From contig OY970370.1 in NCBI GenBank assembly GCA_963718745.1, forward strand, positions 1,488,001-1,552,000: 64,000 nucleotides of DNA, read 5' to 3'. The notes under the pieces are model-generated. The model searched no databases and was not told the origin of the DNA. It was given only the letters and a program-made list of their open reading frames with translations. This stretch comes from Fermentibacter sp963718745 [NCBI: Candidatus Fermentibacterota bacterium] (GTDB lineage: Bacteria; Fermentibacterota; Fermentibacteria; Fermentibacterales). The position numbers and the translations under genes were made by a program. Shown here in pieces: positions 41,793-51,454 of the stretch (the first letter of the stretch is position 1; each line of letters opens with the position of its first letter).

Positions 41793-43046
41793 ATGCTATC
41801 CGCCCAGGACTATTCAGCAAGACGGGCCGCGCTGATGGGCAGGCTCCCGGAACGCAGCCTCGCAGTCATACCTCCCTCGAGCGTGAAGCACTCGAGCGCC
41901 GACGCGGTGCACCCGTATGTCCCGTCGAGGAACCTCTTCTATCTCACCGGGATGACCCAGGAGAACACATGGCTCGTACTGTGCCGCACCCCCTCCGGTG
42001 ATATCCAGGAGACGCTCTTCACGGATCCGTTCGATCCGCTGTACGAGAAGTGGTGGGGCAGGAAGCTGACGCCGGAGGAGGCCTCGACCACCTCGGGGAT
42101 CAGGGACGTCAGGACCGACCAGGCCTGGAAGAGGCACCTGGACGGCATGATGCTGCGCAACGGCGTCGAGCGCGTTTACGTAGACTATCCGGCAAGCGGC
42201 CTGGAGACCCCCCGGGGGGAAAGGCAGCGATTCGCCGGGAAACTGGCGAAGGCCTGGCCCGACAGGGCTCACGGGCGCCTCTCCCCGCACATACATGCGA
42301 TGAGGATGATCAAGGACGAGAAGGAGATCGAGCTCATCCGCGAGGCCGCCCGGATCACCGGGGAGGCTTTCGGAGCCGTCCTCTCGATCCTCCGCCCCGG
42401 CATCAGGGAGTATGCCGTCGAGGCCGAGATAATGAAGACCATGATCGCCGCCGGCGCAAGGGACGCCTTCCCTGTGATAGCCGCGGGCGGTGGAAGAGCG
42501 ACCTGCCTGCACTACACGAGCAATGATGCAGTGCTCGAAGAAGGCGAACTGCTCCTCATCGACTTCGGAGCAGCATGGGAGCTTTACAGTTCGGACATCA
42601 CACGGACGGTCCCTGTGAGCGGCAGATACTCCGGCAGGCAGCGCGAGCTGGTCGATATCGTGCTGGACACACAGAAGGACGCGATACGCCTTCTCACGCC
42701 CGGCAAGACGCATTCCGCCTGGAACCTGGAGGTCGCGGCGGCATATGCCGAGAGGCTCGCATCCGCAGGGGTGATCCCCGACCCTGCATCCATCGACACC
42801 GTCTACTACCACCGGACGGGGCACCACCTCGGACTGGACACTCATGACGAAGCGGTCCCGGATGCACCGATCGCACCCGGGATGGTCTTCACAGTGGAGC
42901 CAGGGCTCTACATCGCTGCGGAGTCGACCGGGATCAGGATCGAGGACGACGTGCTGGTGGGGGCGGACGGTTGCGTCATCCTCTCGGAGACAATCCCGAG
43001 GACCCCGGACGAGATCGAAGCCCGGATGGGCCGGATGAAGGGATGA
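41793..43046 (+). CDS. pepP: Xaa-Pro aminopeptidase (M24B)
   Basis: 417 residues with an N-terminal creatinase-like domain (about 1-160) and a C-terminal pita-bread domain. The metal ligands follow the family order: D in LLIDFGAAW, D in SSDITRTV, H in TGHHLGLDTHD, E in TVEPGLYI and E in IEDDVLVG. It removes N-terminal residues before proline in the cytoplasm. GGAGG lies 6 bases before the ATG. Its last codons overlap the tadA start (ATGA). Confidence 0.93.
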   Translation: MLSAQDYSARRAALMGRLPERSLAVIPPSSVKHSSADAVHPYVPSRNLFYLTGMTQENTWLVLCRTPSGDIQETLFTDPFDPLYEKWWGRKLTPEEASTTSGIRDVRTDQAWKRHLDGMMLRNGVERVYVDYPASGLETPRGERQRFAGKLAKAWPDRAHGRLSPHIHAMRMIKDEKEIELIREAARITGEAFGAVLSILRPGIREYAVEAEIMKTMIAAGARDAFPVIAAGGGRATCLHYTSNDAVLEEGELLLIDFGAAWELYSSDITRTVPVSGRYSGRQRELVDIVLDTQKDAIRLLTPGKTHSAWNLEVAAAYAERLASAGVIPDPASIDTVYYHRTGHHLGLDTHDEAVPDAPIAPGMVFTVEPGLYIAAESTGIRIEDDVLVGADGCVILSETIPRTPDEIEARMGRMKG

Positions 43047-43507
43047 TCCCGGACCGGGAGCTCATGGAGATGGCCCTCGAGGAGGCCCGTTTCGCCATGC
43101 TCGAGGACGAGGTCCCGGTGGGAGCGGTCCTTGCAATGCCGGACGGGCGCATCTACCGGGCTCACAACACGACGTCCGCCTCGCGCCTGCCTCAGGCGCA
43201 CGCCGAACTCCTCGCCATAGAAGCCGCCGCCCGCGGGACGGGTGACTGGCGCCTCGAAGGCTCCGTCCTCGCGACCACGGTCGAGCCCTGTCTCATGTGC
43301 GGCGGCCTGTGCGTGCTGGCGCGGGTGGGGAGGATAGTCTACGGGGCTCCCGATCCCCGCTTCGGAGCCTTCGGATCGGTGGCCGACATTCTCGGCATGC
43401 AGGGGCTGAACCACTATCCGGAGGTGTCCGGAGGGCTCCTCGGAGACGAGGCGGCCGGGATGATGCAGTCATTCTTCAGGATGAGGCGCACGGCGCCCGC
43501 GATCTAG
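43043..43507 (+). CDS. tadA: tRNA adenosine(34) deaminase TadA
   Basis: 154 residues. Zinc ligands H53 (QAHAELLAI, with proton-transfer E55) and C83/C86 (EPCLMCGGL) match the deaminase core; the usual DPTAHAE reads LPQAHAE. TadA converts A34 to inosine in tRNA-Arg(ACG), the only bacterial substrate in most species, and that tRNA is encoded at 35239 in this window. The start overlaps pepP by 4 bases. Confidence 0.9.
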   Translation: MIPDRELMEMALEEARFAMLEDEVPVGAVLAMPDGRIYRAHNTTSASRLPQAHAELLAIEAAARGTGDWRLEGSVLATTVEPCLMCGGLCVLARVGRIVYGAPDPRFGAFGSVADILGMQGLNHYPEVSGGLLGDEAAGMMQSFFRMRRTAPAI

Positions 43508-43522
43508 CAACGGGAGGCGACC

Positions 43523-43927
43523 ATGGCAAAGTTCGTTCCGGATCCGGGGGAGAAAGTTGTCAAGTCCGGCACCATCAGCACTCTGCAGGGATCGAAGATG
43601 AAGTTCCCGGTGTACTCCGGATTCTGCCTGACCGACCGCAGGTTCGTCTGGCACGACATGGGCAGGTGGGCTTTCCTCCAGAGCCAGGGGGCGCTGTGGA
43701 TGCTGCTGGTGAAGGGCAAGCCGGTCTCCATGCCGTATTCCGAGCTGAAGATAACCCACGGCAAGTATGCGATGAACAAGGACCTGCTGCTCTTCTCCAC
43801 CCCGGACGGCCGCGGGGTCCTGGTGTCCAGGAGGGAGAAGACGCTCCAGATGTTGAAAGAGGCCCTGGGTCTGGCCGGTATCAGCCTGGTGCAGAACTCA
43901 TCCGAGGAGTGGTGCATCCGCGCATAG
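43523..43927 (+). CDS. PH/GRAM-like domain protein, unknown function
   Basis: 134 residues, no signal peptide. The sequence runs as a series of strands (EKVVKSGTISTL, FCLTDRRFVWHDM, VSMPYSELKITHG, LLLFSTPDGRGVLVSRRE) with a C-terminal helix (TLQMLKEALGLAG), a layout like bacterial PH or GRAM-type modules. No active-site residues stand out. It is 15 bases after tadA, so probably co-transcribed with pepP and tadA. Confidence 0.55.
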   Translation: MAKFVPDPGEKVVKSGTISTLQGSKMKFPVYSGFCLTDRRFVWHDMGRWAFLQSQGALWMLLVKGKPVSMPYSELKITHGKYAMNKDLLLFSTPDGRGVLVSRREKTLQMLKEALGLAGISLVQNSSEEWCIRA

Positions 43928-43969
43928 GTCGGACCCGGGCGGAAGCGTGACCTGGGACGGAGGTGGGAC

Positions 43970-44854
43970 ATGGACGGCAATCTCTCGCCCGAGGAGGAAC
44001 GGGTGATCGTCCGGGGGGGAACCGAGCCGCCCTTCTCCGGCCGATACTGCGATCACTTCGAGGAGGGCACCTATCTCTGCCGCAGGTGCGGTGCCGCCCT
44101 CTTCCCTTCCGTCAGCAAGTTCCACTCCGGATGCGGCTGGCCTTCCTTCGACGACTCGATTCCCGGCGCTGTCGACCGCAGGCCGGACCCCGACGGGGTC
44201 AGGGTGGAGATAACCTGCGCAGCATGCGGAGCCCATCTCGGCCATGTGTTCAGGGGCGAGGGCTTCACCCCCAGGGAAACCCGGCACTGCGTGAACTCCC
44301 TTTCCATGACATTCGAGCCGTCGTCATCCCCGCCGGCAGACACCCCGGTCACGAGCGGGAGGGCGGTCTTCGCAGGAGGCTGCTTCTGGGGGATGGAGCA
44401 GCAGTTCAGGGCGCATCCCGGCGTCATCGGGACTACGGTCGGCTACACCGGTGGCGGCGAGCCCGATCCCACATACGAACTGGTCTGCTCTGGCGCGACG
44501 GACCACGCCGAGGCGATAGAAGTCCTCTTCGATCAGTCGATTACGAACTTCACCGAACTCGCCCGGCTGTTCTTCGAGATCCACGACCCGACGCAGAGGG
44601 ACGGCCAGGGACCCGACAGGGGCCGCCAGTACCGGTCCGCCGTCTTCTACACGGATGAGGCACAGAAAAAGGAAGCGGAGAGACTTGTCGGAATCCTCAT
44701 CGGCAGAGGTTTCGCCGTTGTCACGGAGATTGTCCCGGCCGGGCTCTTCTGGCCTGCCGAGGACTACCATCAGGACTACTATCTGAAGACCGGCGGAAGG
44801 TCATTCTGCCATGTCAGGCGGGACCGGTTCGGCGACTCGCTCCGGGAAGGGTGA
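43970..44854 (+). CDS. msrBA: MsrB-MsrA fused methionine sulfoxide reductase
   Basis: 294 residues joining both stereospecific repair enzymes. MsrB comes first (about 1-115): zinc cysteines C37/C40 and C83/C86, catalytic C107 in RHCVNSLS. MsrA follows (about 130-290): catalytic C138 in GGCFWGMEQ, and the YHQDYY block. MsrB-MsrA is the opposite order to the PilB-type fusions. It repairs both R- and S-methionine sulfoxide with thioredoxin. There is no signal peptide, so it is cytoplasmic. The stop overlaps the next reading frame. Confidence 0.93.
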   Translation: MDGNLSPEEERVIVRGGTEPPFSGRYCDHFEEGTYLCRRCGAALFPSVSKFHSGCGWPSFDDSIPGAVDRRPDPDGVRVEITCAACGAHLGHVFRGEGFTPRETRHCVNSLSMTFEPSSSPPADTPVTSGRAVFAGGCFWGMEQQFRAHPGVIGTTVGYTGGGEPDPTYELVCSGATDHAEAIEVLFDQSITNFTELARLFFEIHDPTQRDGQGPDRGRQYRSAVFYTDEAQKKEAERLVGILIGRGFAVVTEIVPAGLFWPAEDYHQDYYLKTGGRSFCHVRRDRFGDSLREG

Positions 44855-44856
44855 CC

Positions 44857-45855
44857 ATGACTCTGCCATACCTCCTCGTGACGTTCCTGCTGGCAGGATC
44901 CACTTCGAACGGGATCGGACCGGACGCTGGAGCCTATGTAAGAGAGTGCGTCGACCATGCAATCCTCAGGGGGATCGAGGACCTCCCCGACTCGCTGCTC
45001 CCGCCTGGTTTCGACGATCTCCTGATCGTGCCCGAGGAAGAGTACTGGGAGGATGCCGTCCTGCATCTGGTGGGAGCGGGTGAGGACACGACGGATTTCG
45101 GGCTGTTCGAGTATGGCGGGATGTACAATCCGGCCAAGACCGACTGGAACTGGGACGCGGAACAGGAGCTCGTGGAGGTGTACTCCCAGATGCCCGGCAG
45201 CGCCTTTTCGTTCTGGGCCGAGTACACGCTCATGGCGGACCCTCCGGCTCTGGTGCTCCTCCGGGAGGGAACGGTCGATCCCTCGCAGGACGCTGTGACA
45301 GCCGCATGGAATCTTATCGACCAGGGGATGATCGCCCAGGCGATCGAAACCCTCTCCATGATCTTCTACCCCCAGAACTACTTCGAGCCGGAGGAGATGG
45401 GGGCGGCTCTGCTGGCGAGGAGCCACGAGCTCGCACTCGGCTTCTACCGGGAAGGCGACGGGATGGCCGCATGCTCCGTGATGACCGTGGTATTCGAGAA
45501 CGATTACCTGTTCAACCTGGATTACAGCTGGATACTGGATTGCTACTCTGAGGAGGAGTATCAGGCCGGAGACTATTCCGAGCGCATGCCCTTCGACGAA
45601 GCTCTCGTAATCGCCAACGACTACGGATTCTTCCTCCTCGAGGCGGGGTCCACCTCGGAAGCCCTGCCCCTGCTCCGCCATGTCGTAGCGCTGGATCCAT
45701 GCAGGGCGGTCGCACGCCTGAACATGGCCGACGCCCTCTGGGCGCTGGGCCGGTTCGGCGAGGCCAGACCCCAGTATGGAGAATACCTCAGGCTGCTGGA
45801 CGATGATGGTCTGCTCGACCGCGCCCCTGCCCGCGCATTCGAGAGAGGGGACTGA
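44857..45855 (+). CDS. Exported TPR-containing protein, unknown function
   Basis: 332 residues from ATG 44857 (GTG 44851 is an alternative). A short signal peptide (LPYLLVTFLLAGSTSNG) is followed by an acidic, aromatic-rich helical region and, near the C-terminus (about 255-320), two TPR-like helical pairs (ALVIANDYGFFLLEAGSTSEALPLLRHVVAL, VARLNMADALWALGRFGEARPQY). TPRs mediate protein contacts. The gene lies between msrBA and the cysteine-rich gene, and all three overlap or nearly touch. Confidence 0.62.
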   Translation: MTLPYLLVTFLLAGSTSNGIGPDAGAYVRECVDHAILRGIEDLPDSLLPPGFDDLLIVPEEEYWEDAVLHLVGAGEDTTDFGLFEYGGMYNPAKTDWNWDAEQELVEVYSQMPGSAFSFWAEYTLMADPPALVLLREGTVDPSQDAVTAAWNLIDQGMIAQAIETLSMIFYPQNYFEPEEMGAALLARSHELALGFYREGDGMAACSVMTVVFENDYLFNLDYSWILDCYSEEEYQAGDYSERMPFDEALVIANDYGFFLLEAGSTSEALPLLRHVVALDPCRAVARLNMADALWALGRFGEARPQYGEYLRLLDDDGLLDRAPARAFERGD

Positions 45856-46376
45856 TGCCCGCAGCAGGCGGACCGGCACCCCTCGACGGATACTGCGGGC
45901 TCTACTGCGGAGCGTGCGAAGTGCTGAGAGCCGTACGCGACGGCACCGTGGAGGAGGCGGCCAGGGCTTTCGGCGTGGACCCGAAGGATGTCCGCTGCGA
46001 GGGTTGCAGGTCCGGGGATGTGTTCTGCAACTGCGAGAGTTGCGCCATGAGGGCCTGTGCTTCCTCCCGGGGCTTCGAGTTCTGCAGCGGGTGCGGGGAC
46101 TTCCCCTGCGGCGAGTACGAAAGGGTCGCCTCTTTCGGCAAGAGGCTCCCGACGCATTTCATGATCACGATGAAGAACCTGTCCGAGATCCGGGAGAAGG
46201 GCGCGGAAGAGTGGAGGCGTCTTCAGGTGGAGAGATGGGCCTGCCCCTCGTGCGGAGCCCCGTTCTCCTGGTATGCCGTAAACTGCGCGTGCGGCTGCGA
46301 CCTGCAAGGCAGGAAGGACTGGGAGATGCTCTCGGAGGAGGACACCGCCTTCTTCCGCGGGAAGGATCGGTTTTAA
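45855..46376 (+). CDS. Cysteine-rich DUF3795-like protein
   Basis: 173 residues and 18 cysteines. The N-terminal YCGLYCGACEVL and the CEGCRSGDVFCNCESCAMRACASSRG region, then FCSGCGDFPC, match the DUF3795 pattern of anaerobes (several CxxC pairs, presumably zinc or Fe-S ligands). A second Cys cluster is CPSCGAPFSW and NCACGCD near the end. The ATG overlaps the previous stop (TGATG). Its own stop codon lies inside the third copy of the 26-base repeat (46365-46390), so the last codons (KDRF) come from the repeat. Confidence 0.72.
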   Translation: MPAAGGPAPLDGYCGLYCGACEVLRAVRDGTVEEAARAFGVDPKDVRCEGCRSGDVFCNCESCAMRACASSRGFEFCSGCGDFPCGEYERVASFGKRLPTHFMITMKNLSEIREKGAEEWRRLQVERWACPSCGAPFSWYAVNCACGCDLQGRKDWEMLSEEDTAFFRGKDRF

Positions 46377-46390
46377 CTATTGATCCTAAC
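46365..46390 (+). repeat. 26-base dispersed repeat, copy 3
   Basis: Identical to copy 1 at 18385. It supplies the end of the cysteine-rich gene (its TAA is in GGTTTTAACT) and lies 80 bases from the convergent prs stop. Confidence 0.75.
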
Positions 46391-46470
46391 TCGCCGAACA
46401 GCTCCGACCACGCGCTGGCTCGAACGCGCATCGCATTCTCTGATCGAGGCTTGCAGCCCCCCCGTCGAAG

Positions 46471-47505
46471 CTACAGGAAAAGGCTGCTCAGGCTCTGCCC
46501 GGAGTGTATCCGCTTGATCGCCTCGGCGAAAACAGGGGCGACCGACACCGTTTCGATCTTGGTGACCGGACCCCCGACGACCTCGGCTGCTGCCACGGGA
46601 TCGAACTCGATCGTATCGGTGATGAAGAGCCGCGTGATCGGGCTCTCCTCTATCAGCTTCACCGCCTGCCCCGAGAGGACGCCGTGTGTCACGAACGCGA
46701 ACACCTCCTCCGCGCCGCGGTCCCTGGCCGTCTCGGCCGAGAGTACTATGCTGCGCCCGGAGAGGATCTCGTCGTCGCACATGATCACGGTGCGGTTCTC
46801 GATGTTGTCTACCCCCTCGACGGACCTGACGTGCGGCCTTTCCGAGTCATCGAAGCGGACCTTCTTCACGTAGCCGGTCACCACTTCGGGTGAACCGCCG
46901 GCCTCCTTGATGGCGCGGGACACATAGACCGCCATGGCGTCGTTCTCGAGGATGCTGCCCGAGTCCGGAGCCAGGAATGCTATCCGCTCCCTGCCCAGCT
47001 CGAGGATCTTCTTCATGAATGTTCCCTGGGCATGGAGCTGGTCCACCGGGATGTTGCTGAATCCCTGGCTCTGGGGGCAGTGAAGGGTCATGGTCAGCAC
47101 CCGCCCGGCCCCGACTGCAGCCATCATGTCGAACATCATCTTGGCCGATATCGCGATGCGGGGCTTGTCCTTCTTGTCGCTCCGGGCGTAGGGGAAGTAG
47201 GGCGTCACCGCCGTTATCCTCCCGGCGCTGTCCCGTATCGCATAGATCATCTGGAGCATCTCTATGATGTCCCCGGAGACCTTGCCGAAGGCCTTGCTCC
47301 TGTCCTGGAAGGTCGATCTCTCGCCGGACTGGATCACGAAGACGTCCTTCTCGCGGACGGTTCCTCCGACGAAGTTCACCATCAGGTTCCCGTTGGAGAA
47401 CTCGACGAACTCGACGGGCTCGGGCTCGACCCCGAGCAGTTCGCAGATCCTTCTTGTGAGAGCCTCGCTGGCCCTTCCGGAACAGATCGCAATGTTCCCG
47501 AACAT
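46471..47505 (-). CDS. prs: Ribose-phosphate pyrophosphokinase (PRPP synthetase), divergent form
   Basis: 344 residues from ATG 47505 (GGAGG 7 bases upstream), 25-30 longer than most Prs. The PRPP synthetase core is clear: YFPYARSDKKDKPR, ISAKMMFDMM, GAGRVLTMTLHCPQSQGFSNIPVDQL. The PRPP-binding loop is unusual, CDDEILSGRSI instead of VDDxxDTGGT, and the mobile catalytic region reads YVKKVRFDDSERPH instead of the typical KRRP form. It makes PRPP from ribose-5-phosphate and ATP for nucleotides, His and Trp. Activity is likely, but kinetics may differ. Confidence 0.85.
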   Translation of the reverse strand: MFGNIAICSGRASEALTRRICELLGVEPEPVEFVEFSNGNLMVNFVGGTVREKDVFVIQSGERSTFQDRSKAFGKVSGDIIEMLQMIYAIRDSAGRITAVTPYFPYARSDKKDKPRIAISAKMMFDMMAAVGAGRVLTMTLHCPQSQGFSNIPVDQLHAQGTFMKKILELGRERIAFLAPDSGSILENDAMAVYVSRAIKEAGGSPEVVTGYVKKVRFDDSERPHVRSVEGVDNIENRTVIMCDDEILSGRSIVLSAETARDRGAEEVFAFVTHGVLSGQAVKLIEESPITRLFITDTIEFDPVAAAEVVGGPVTKIETVSVAPVFAEAIKRIHSGQSLSSLFL

Positions 47506-47608
47506 GTAAAGACCTCCGGAAGAACAGCTTTGCTGAAAAGTCGGAACGAGTGGGTGATCGTACGTGGGGAATATGTCAGGCTGGCACTCCAGGGGAAAGC
47601 GCCGCGTC

Positions 47609-47637
47609 TTGACTTGCCGTCGGGGGTTTAGTTGATT
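47609..47637 (+). promoter_or_regulatory. Candidate promoter of the methylmalonyl-CoA operon
   Basis: TTGACT (47609-47614), 17-base spacer, TTGATT (47632-47637), 47 bases before the start at 47684, in the 178-base divergent space shared with prs. The -10 is weak. Confidence 0.35.
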
Positions 47638-47683
47638 CCGCAGGACCGTCTTGTTTCCAACAAAGCAACCGGAGGCGCTACGG

Positions 47684-48100
47684 ATGGGTGACAGGAAGAT
47701 CAGGATTCTGATCGCCAAGCCCGGCCTCGACGGGCACGACCGAGGCGCGAAATACATCGCCCGGGCCCTTCGTGACGCAGGGATGGAAGTCGTCTATACC
47801 GGAATCAGGCAGACACCCGAGGCCATCGCCGCCGCGGCGATCCAGGAGGATGTTGATTTCGTGGGGCTCTCCCTGCTTTCAGGGGCTCACAACCACCTGT
47901 TCCCGGAGGTCGCCCGTATCCTGGCGGACCGCGGAGCCGCAGACATCGTCCTATTCGGCGGTGGAGTCATCCCGGACGAGGACATACCGGGTCTCGAGGC
48001 GGCCGGCTTCAGGGCCATCTTCACCCCGGGCACCCCGGCTTCGGAAGTGATAGAGTTCGTCGAGAAGGAGTTCGCAGCCCGAACCGGAAACAGGGCCTGA
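47684..48100 (+). CDS. mcmA2: Methylmalonyl-CoA mutase, B12-binding subunit
   Basis: 138 residues from ATG 47684, the size of a stand-alone cobalamin-binding domain. The B12 site is LDGHDRGAK with H18 as the lower axial ligand, followed by [13 protein letters not shown] and [15 protein letters not shown]. It works with a separate large catalytic subunit that is not in this window. The complex interconverts succinyl-CoA and methylmalonyl-CoA. It is first in the operon, with 18 bases to meaB. Confidence 0.93.
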   Translation: MGDRKIRILIAKPGLDGHDRGAKYIARALRDAGMEVVYTGIRQTPEAIAAAAIQEDVDFVGLSLLSGAHNHLFPEVARILADRGAADIVLFGGGVIPDEDIPGLEAAGFRAIFTPGTPASEVIEFVEKEFAARTGNRA

Positions 48101-48118
48101 CCGGAGCCGGAGGTTTGC

Positions 48119-49078
48119 TTGTCGGCGTTTGATCCCGGGCGCCTCGCCGCACTTGTCAGGAACAGGGACACCCGGGGGCTCGCCCGTGCGCTTTCGGTCG
48201 TCGAGAACGGCGGACCGGAGGCTTCGGCGCTGCTGCACGAACTCTACGACCCATCCCCGGCTTCCCGATCCGTGGGGATCACCGGGCCGCCGGGTGCGGG
48301 GAAGAGCAGCCTGGCCGACGTCCTCCTCGCTCACTGGAGAGGTGCGGGCAGACGCCCCGGAGTCATAGCGGTGGATCCCTCCTCCCCCTTCTCGGGCGGA
48401 GCCATCCTGGGCGACAGGCTGAGGATGCAGCGGCATGCATGCGATCCGGACATCTTCATCCGGAGCATGGGCAGCAGGGGGCACATCGGCGGGCTGGCCG
48501 GGACGACGGCGCAGGCCGTCGAGGTGCTGGCAGCCGGCGGATTCGACCCCGTGCTGATAGAGACTGTCGGTGTGGGCCAGGGAGAGGTCGAGGTGGCCGC
48601 GATCGCCGACCTGACCGTGCTGGTCCTGGTTCCAGGGCTCGGGGACGATGTCCAGATGATGAAGGCCGGGATCATGGAGATCGGTGACCTCATCATCCTG
48701 AACAAGTCCGACAGGAACGGCATAGACCAGCTGGAATCGGTCGTGCGGGCCGGACTCGAGCTGGCGCCCGAGGGTACGGTCACGCCGTCCGTCCTCAGGT
48801 GCTCGGTCGTCACCGGTGAAGGGCTCGAGGAGGTCTTCACCGAGATAGACAGGCTGCTCGCCTCCGGAAGGGATTTCGAGGGGGCGAGGCGCGGAAGAGT
48901 GAAGGAGAACCTCCTCAGGGTTGCGGCTGAGCAGGGCGCCAGAGCGGCGCTCGGAATCCTGGAGAGGGTTTACGGAATTGAGAAGGCCGTCGACATGGTG
49001 CTTTCCGGCGAGACCACTCCATACGAGATAGGTGAACGGCTGGCCTCGCTGGCGGGAAAGGTCGTGGTGCAGGGATGA
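48119..49078 (+). CDS. meaB: MeaB/ArgK GTPase, mutase chaperone
   Basis: 319 residues from TTG 48119, with GGAGG upstream. G1 is GPPGAGKS at 56-63; the downstream [28 protein letters not shown] and LNKSDRNG motifs fit the G3E-type GTPase MeaB. It gates cobalamin loading and protects methylmalonyl-CoA mutase from inactivation. Its position between the mutase subunit and the epimerase supports this. It overlaps mce by 4 bases. Confidence 0.93.
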   Translation: MSAFDPGRLAALVRNRDTRGLARALSVVENGGPEASALLHELYDPSPASRSVGITGPPGAGKSSLADVLLAHWRGAGRRPGVIAVDPSSPFSGGAILGDRLRMQRHACDPDIFIRSMGSRGHIGGLAGTTAQAVEVLAAGGFDPVLIETVGVGQGEVEVAAIADLTVLVLVPGLGDDVQMMKAGIMEIGDLIILNKSDRNGIDQLESVVRAGLELAPEGTVTPSVLRCSVVTGEGLEEVFTEIDRLLASGRDFEGARRGRVKENLLRVAAEQGARAALGILERVYGIEKAVDMVLSGETTPYEIGERLASLAGKVVVQG

Positions 49079-49500
49079 TAGAGCGCATAGACCACATCGG
49101 CATTGCAGTGGAGAGCCTCGAGTCGTCGGCCCCCTTCTACAGGGACGTGCTCGGCCTCGAGGACCTCGGCAGGGAGGAGGTCCCCGCCCAGAAGGTGCGG
49201 GTGGCCATGTTCCGGGTCGGCGAAGCGAGGATAGAGCTTCTCGAGCCGACCTCGCCCGACAGCCCGATAGCCCAGTTCCTGGAGAAGAAGGGCCCCGGCA
49301 TCCACCATATCGCCTATTCGGTCACGGATGCGTCGGGAGCCGTACGGAGCCTCGTCGGGAACGGCATCGAAATGATCGACCGCGAACCGCGGATGGGTGC
49401 AGGCGGCAGCATGATAGCCTTCATCCACCCCAGGTCCAGCGGCAGGGTATTGACGGAGATATGCGAACACGGAACCAGCGAAAAGGAAGAGGGCCTATGA
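49075..49500 (+). CDS. mce: Methylmalonyl-CoA epimerase
   Basis: 141 residues of the glyoxalase/VOC fold: metal ligand H7 in IDHIGIAV, E in [12 protein letters not shown] in PGIHHIAY and a final E in ICEHGTS-type end. It interconverts R- and S-methylmalonyl-CoA so that the mutase product can be used by the decarboxylase. Length and order are normal. ATG overlaps the meaB stop, and its own stop overlaps the next ATG (ATGA). Confidence 0.93.
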   Translation: MIERIDHIGIAVESLESSAPFYRDVLGLEDLGREEVPAQKVRVAMFRVGEARIELLEPTSPDSPIAQFLEKKGPGIHHIAYSVTDASGAVRSLVGNGIEMIDREPRMGAGGSMIAFIHPRSSGRVLTEICEHGTSEKEEGL

Positions 49501-51047
49501 CATCGGCAGAAAAAGTCGAGAAGCTCCTCAAGCAGCGGGAGAAGGCCCAGGAGGGCGGCGGGCTCGATCGCATCGAGAAGCAGCACGCCCTGGGCAAGCT
49601 GACCGCCCGCGAGAGGATCGAGCTGCTGCTCGACGAGGGGAGTTTCGAGGAGTTCGACATGTTCGTCACCCACAGGTGCACGAAGTTCGGGCTCGACTCG
49701 AAGCACATTCCCGGTGACGGAGTCGTGACCGGATACGGCACCATCGACGGCCGTCTGGTCTATGTGTTCGCTCATGACTTCACTGTTTTCGGAGGCTCCC
49801 TGTCGGAGACGTTCGCCGAGAAGGTCATCAAGATCATGGAGATGGCCGCCGAGAACGGCGCCCCCGTGATAGGCCTCAACGACTCGGGCGGAGCGAGGAT
49901 CCAGGAGGGCATCGAGAGCCTCGCGGGATACGGCGAGATCTTCCTCCGGAATGTCGTCTACTCCGGGGTCATCCCGCAGATTTCAGTCATAATGGGCCCC
50001 TGCGCCGGCGGAGCGGTCTACAGCCCCGCGATCACCGACTTCACCATCATGGTGGAGAACTCGAGCTACATGTTCGTCACCGGCCCCAAGGTCGTGAAGA
50101 CCGTCACGGGCGAAGACGTCACGGTGGACCAGCTCGGCGGGGCGCACATACACGCCACCCGTTCGGGCGTCGCCAGCCTCACCTGCAAGAGCGAGCAGGA
50201 GGCCCTGCTGTTCGTCCGGAAGCTGGTCAGCTACATCCCCCAGAACAACATGGAGGATCCGGTCCCCGCCACGCCAACGGATCCCCACGACAGGATGGAG
50301 GAGTGGCTGGACGACTTCATCCCGGACAATCCCAACAAGCCCTATGAGATGCGCCGGATCATCTCCGCGATCGTCGACGACGGCGAGTTCCTCGAGATCC
50401 AGAGGATGTTCGCCCCCAACATCATCGTGGGGTTCGCCAGGATGAACGGCAAGTCGGTGGGCATCGTCGCCAACCAGCCTTCCTTCCTGGCCGGCGTCCT
50501 GGACAACGACGCCTCCATCAAGGGTGCACGGTTCGTACGCTTCTGCGACGCCTTCAACATCCCGGTGATGACGCTCGTCGACGTCCCCGGCTTCATGCCA
50601 GGAACCAAGCAGGAGTATGCCGGCATCATCCGGAACGGCGCCAAGCTGCTCTATGCGTTTGCCGAGGCCACGGTCCCGAAGGTCACCGTCATCGTGCGAA
50701 AGGCCTACGGCGGCGCCTATGACGTGATGAGCTCGAAGCACCTCAAGTCGGATGTGAACTATGCCTGGCCCAGCGCCGAGATCGCGGTCATGGGTCCCGA
50801 GGGAGCGGTGGAGATCATCTTCAGCAAGGATCTCGAGAAGGCCCAGTCCCCCGTCGAGAAGAAGAAGGAGCTGGTCGAGGACTACAAGGAGCACTTCGCC
50901 AATCCCTTCACGGCCGCCGAGCGCGGATACGTGGATGATGTGATAGTGCCTTCCACCACCAGGTTCAGGGTCATCAGGGCGCTCGAGATGCTGTCGGGCA
51001 AGAGGCGCTTCATGCCCTCCAAGAAGCACGGGAACATCCCGCTATGA
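49497..51047 (+). CDS. mmdA: Methylmalonyl-CoA decarboxylase/propionyl-CoA carboxylase carboxyltransferase subunit
   Basis: 516 residues with the two crotonase-like carboxyltransferase halves. Seen: [17 protein letters not shown] start, [22 protein letters not shown] and [16 protein letters not shown] (first oxyanion/CoA site), [12 protein letters not shown] and AYGGAYDVM (second), and [11 protein letters not shown]. PccB and MmdA are too alike to separate by motif; no biotin carboxylase gene is here, while the gamma/delta, biotin and beta membrane subunits follow, so the decarboxylase direction is favoured. Confidence 0.9.
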   Translation: MTSAEKVEKLLKQREKAQEGGGLDRIEKQHALGKLTARERIELLLDEGSFEEFDMFVTHRCTKFGLDSKHIPGDGVVTGYGTIDGRLVYVFAHDFTVFGGSLSETFAEKVIKIMEMAAENGAPVIGLNDSGGARIQEGIESLAGYGEIFLRNVVYSGVIPQISVIMGPCAGGAVYSPAITDFTIMVENSSYMFVTGPKVVKTVTGEDVTVDQLGGAHIHATRSGVASLTCKSEQEALLFVRKLVSYIPQNNMEDPVPATPTDPHDRMEEWLDDFIPDNPNKPYEMRRIISAIVDDGEFLEIQRMFAPNIIVGFARMNGKSVGIVANQPSFLAGVLDNDASIKGARFVRFCDAFNIPVMTLVDVPGFMPGTKQEYAGIIRNGAKLLYAFAEATVPKVTVIVRKAYGGAYDVMSSKHLKSDVNYAWPSAEIAVMGPEGAVEIIFSKDLEKAQSPVEKKKELVEDYKEHFANPFTAAERGYVDDVIVPSTTRFRVIRALEMLSGKRRFMPSKKHGNIPL

Positions 51048-51454
51048 CGGCGGCAGCGGTCCTGATCGCTGCAGTCGCGCAGACGGGTGGACACGCCACT
51101 GCGCAGGGGGCCAGGGTATCCGTCGTGGGGATGGTGATCGTCTTCATCGGCCTGGTGGTCCTGACGCTCATCCTGCCCCTCCTCAGGAAGATCATCGAGC
51201 GGTCCGACAGCAGGAGGGCTTCCGTGGAGAGCAGGCTGGAGCCCGTGCAGCCCGCCGCTCCCACCGAGGAGGAGATGGCGGCCGTCGTGAGCGCGCTGAA
51301 CGCGCATCTGCACAGCCTGGAACAGATCGAGCACGTACGGCTCACCCTGGGCCTCTATGACAAGCCCTACAGACCGTGGCGCCTCGCTGGCCGGGCCGAG
51401 GTGCTCCTCGGCAGGCAGGCTCTCGGGGGACGCCCGCGGAACAGGAGTCTCTGA
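51044..51454 (+). CDS. Decarboxylase gamma/delta-type small membrane subunit
   Basis: 136 residues with one membrane helix at about 25-48 ([21 protein letters not shown], the OadG/MmdD-like GMxxVFxxL pattern) and a charged cytoplasmic tail ending PRNRSL. Such subunits hold the carboxyltransferase and the biotin carrier at the membrane beta subunit. ATG overlaps the mmdA stop by 4 bases, and its end overlaps the biotin-carrier start (TGATG). Confidence 0.8.
   Translation: MTAAAVLIAAVAQTGGHATAQGARVSVVGMVIVFIGLVVLTLILPLLRKIIERSDSRRASVESRLEPVQPAAPTEEEMAAVVSALNAHLHSLEQIEHVRLTLGLYDKPYRPWRLAGRAEVLLGRQALGGRPRNRSL

Noticed and set aside
49032-49496. An N-terminal extension of the carboxyltransferase through the epimerase gene
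   Set aside because: The extension is the epimerase sequence in another frame; the conserved protein begins at ATG 49497.
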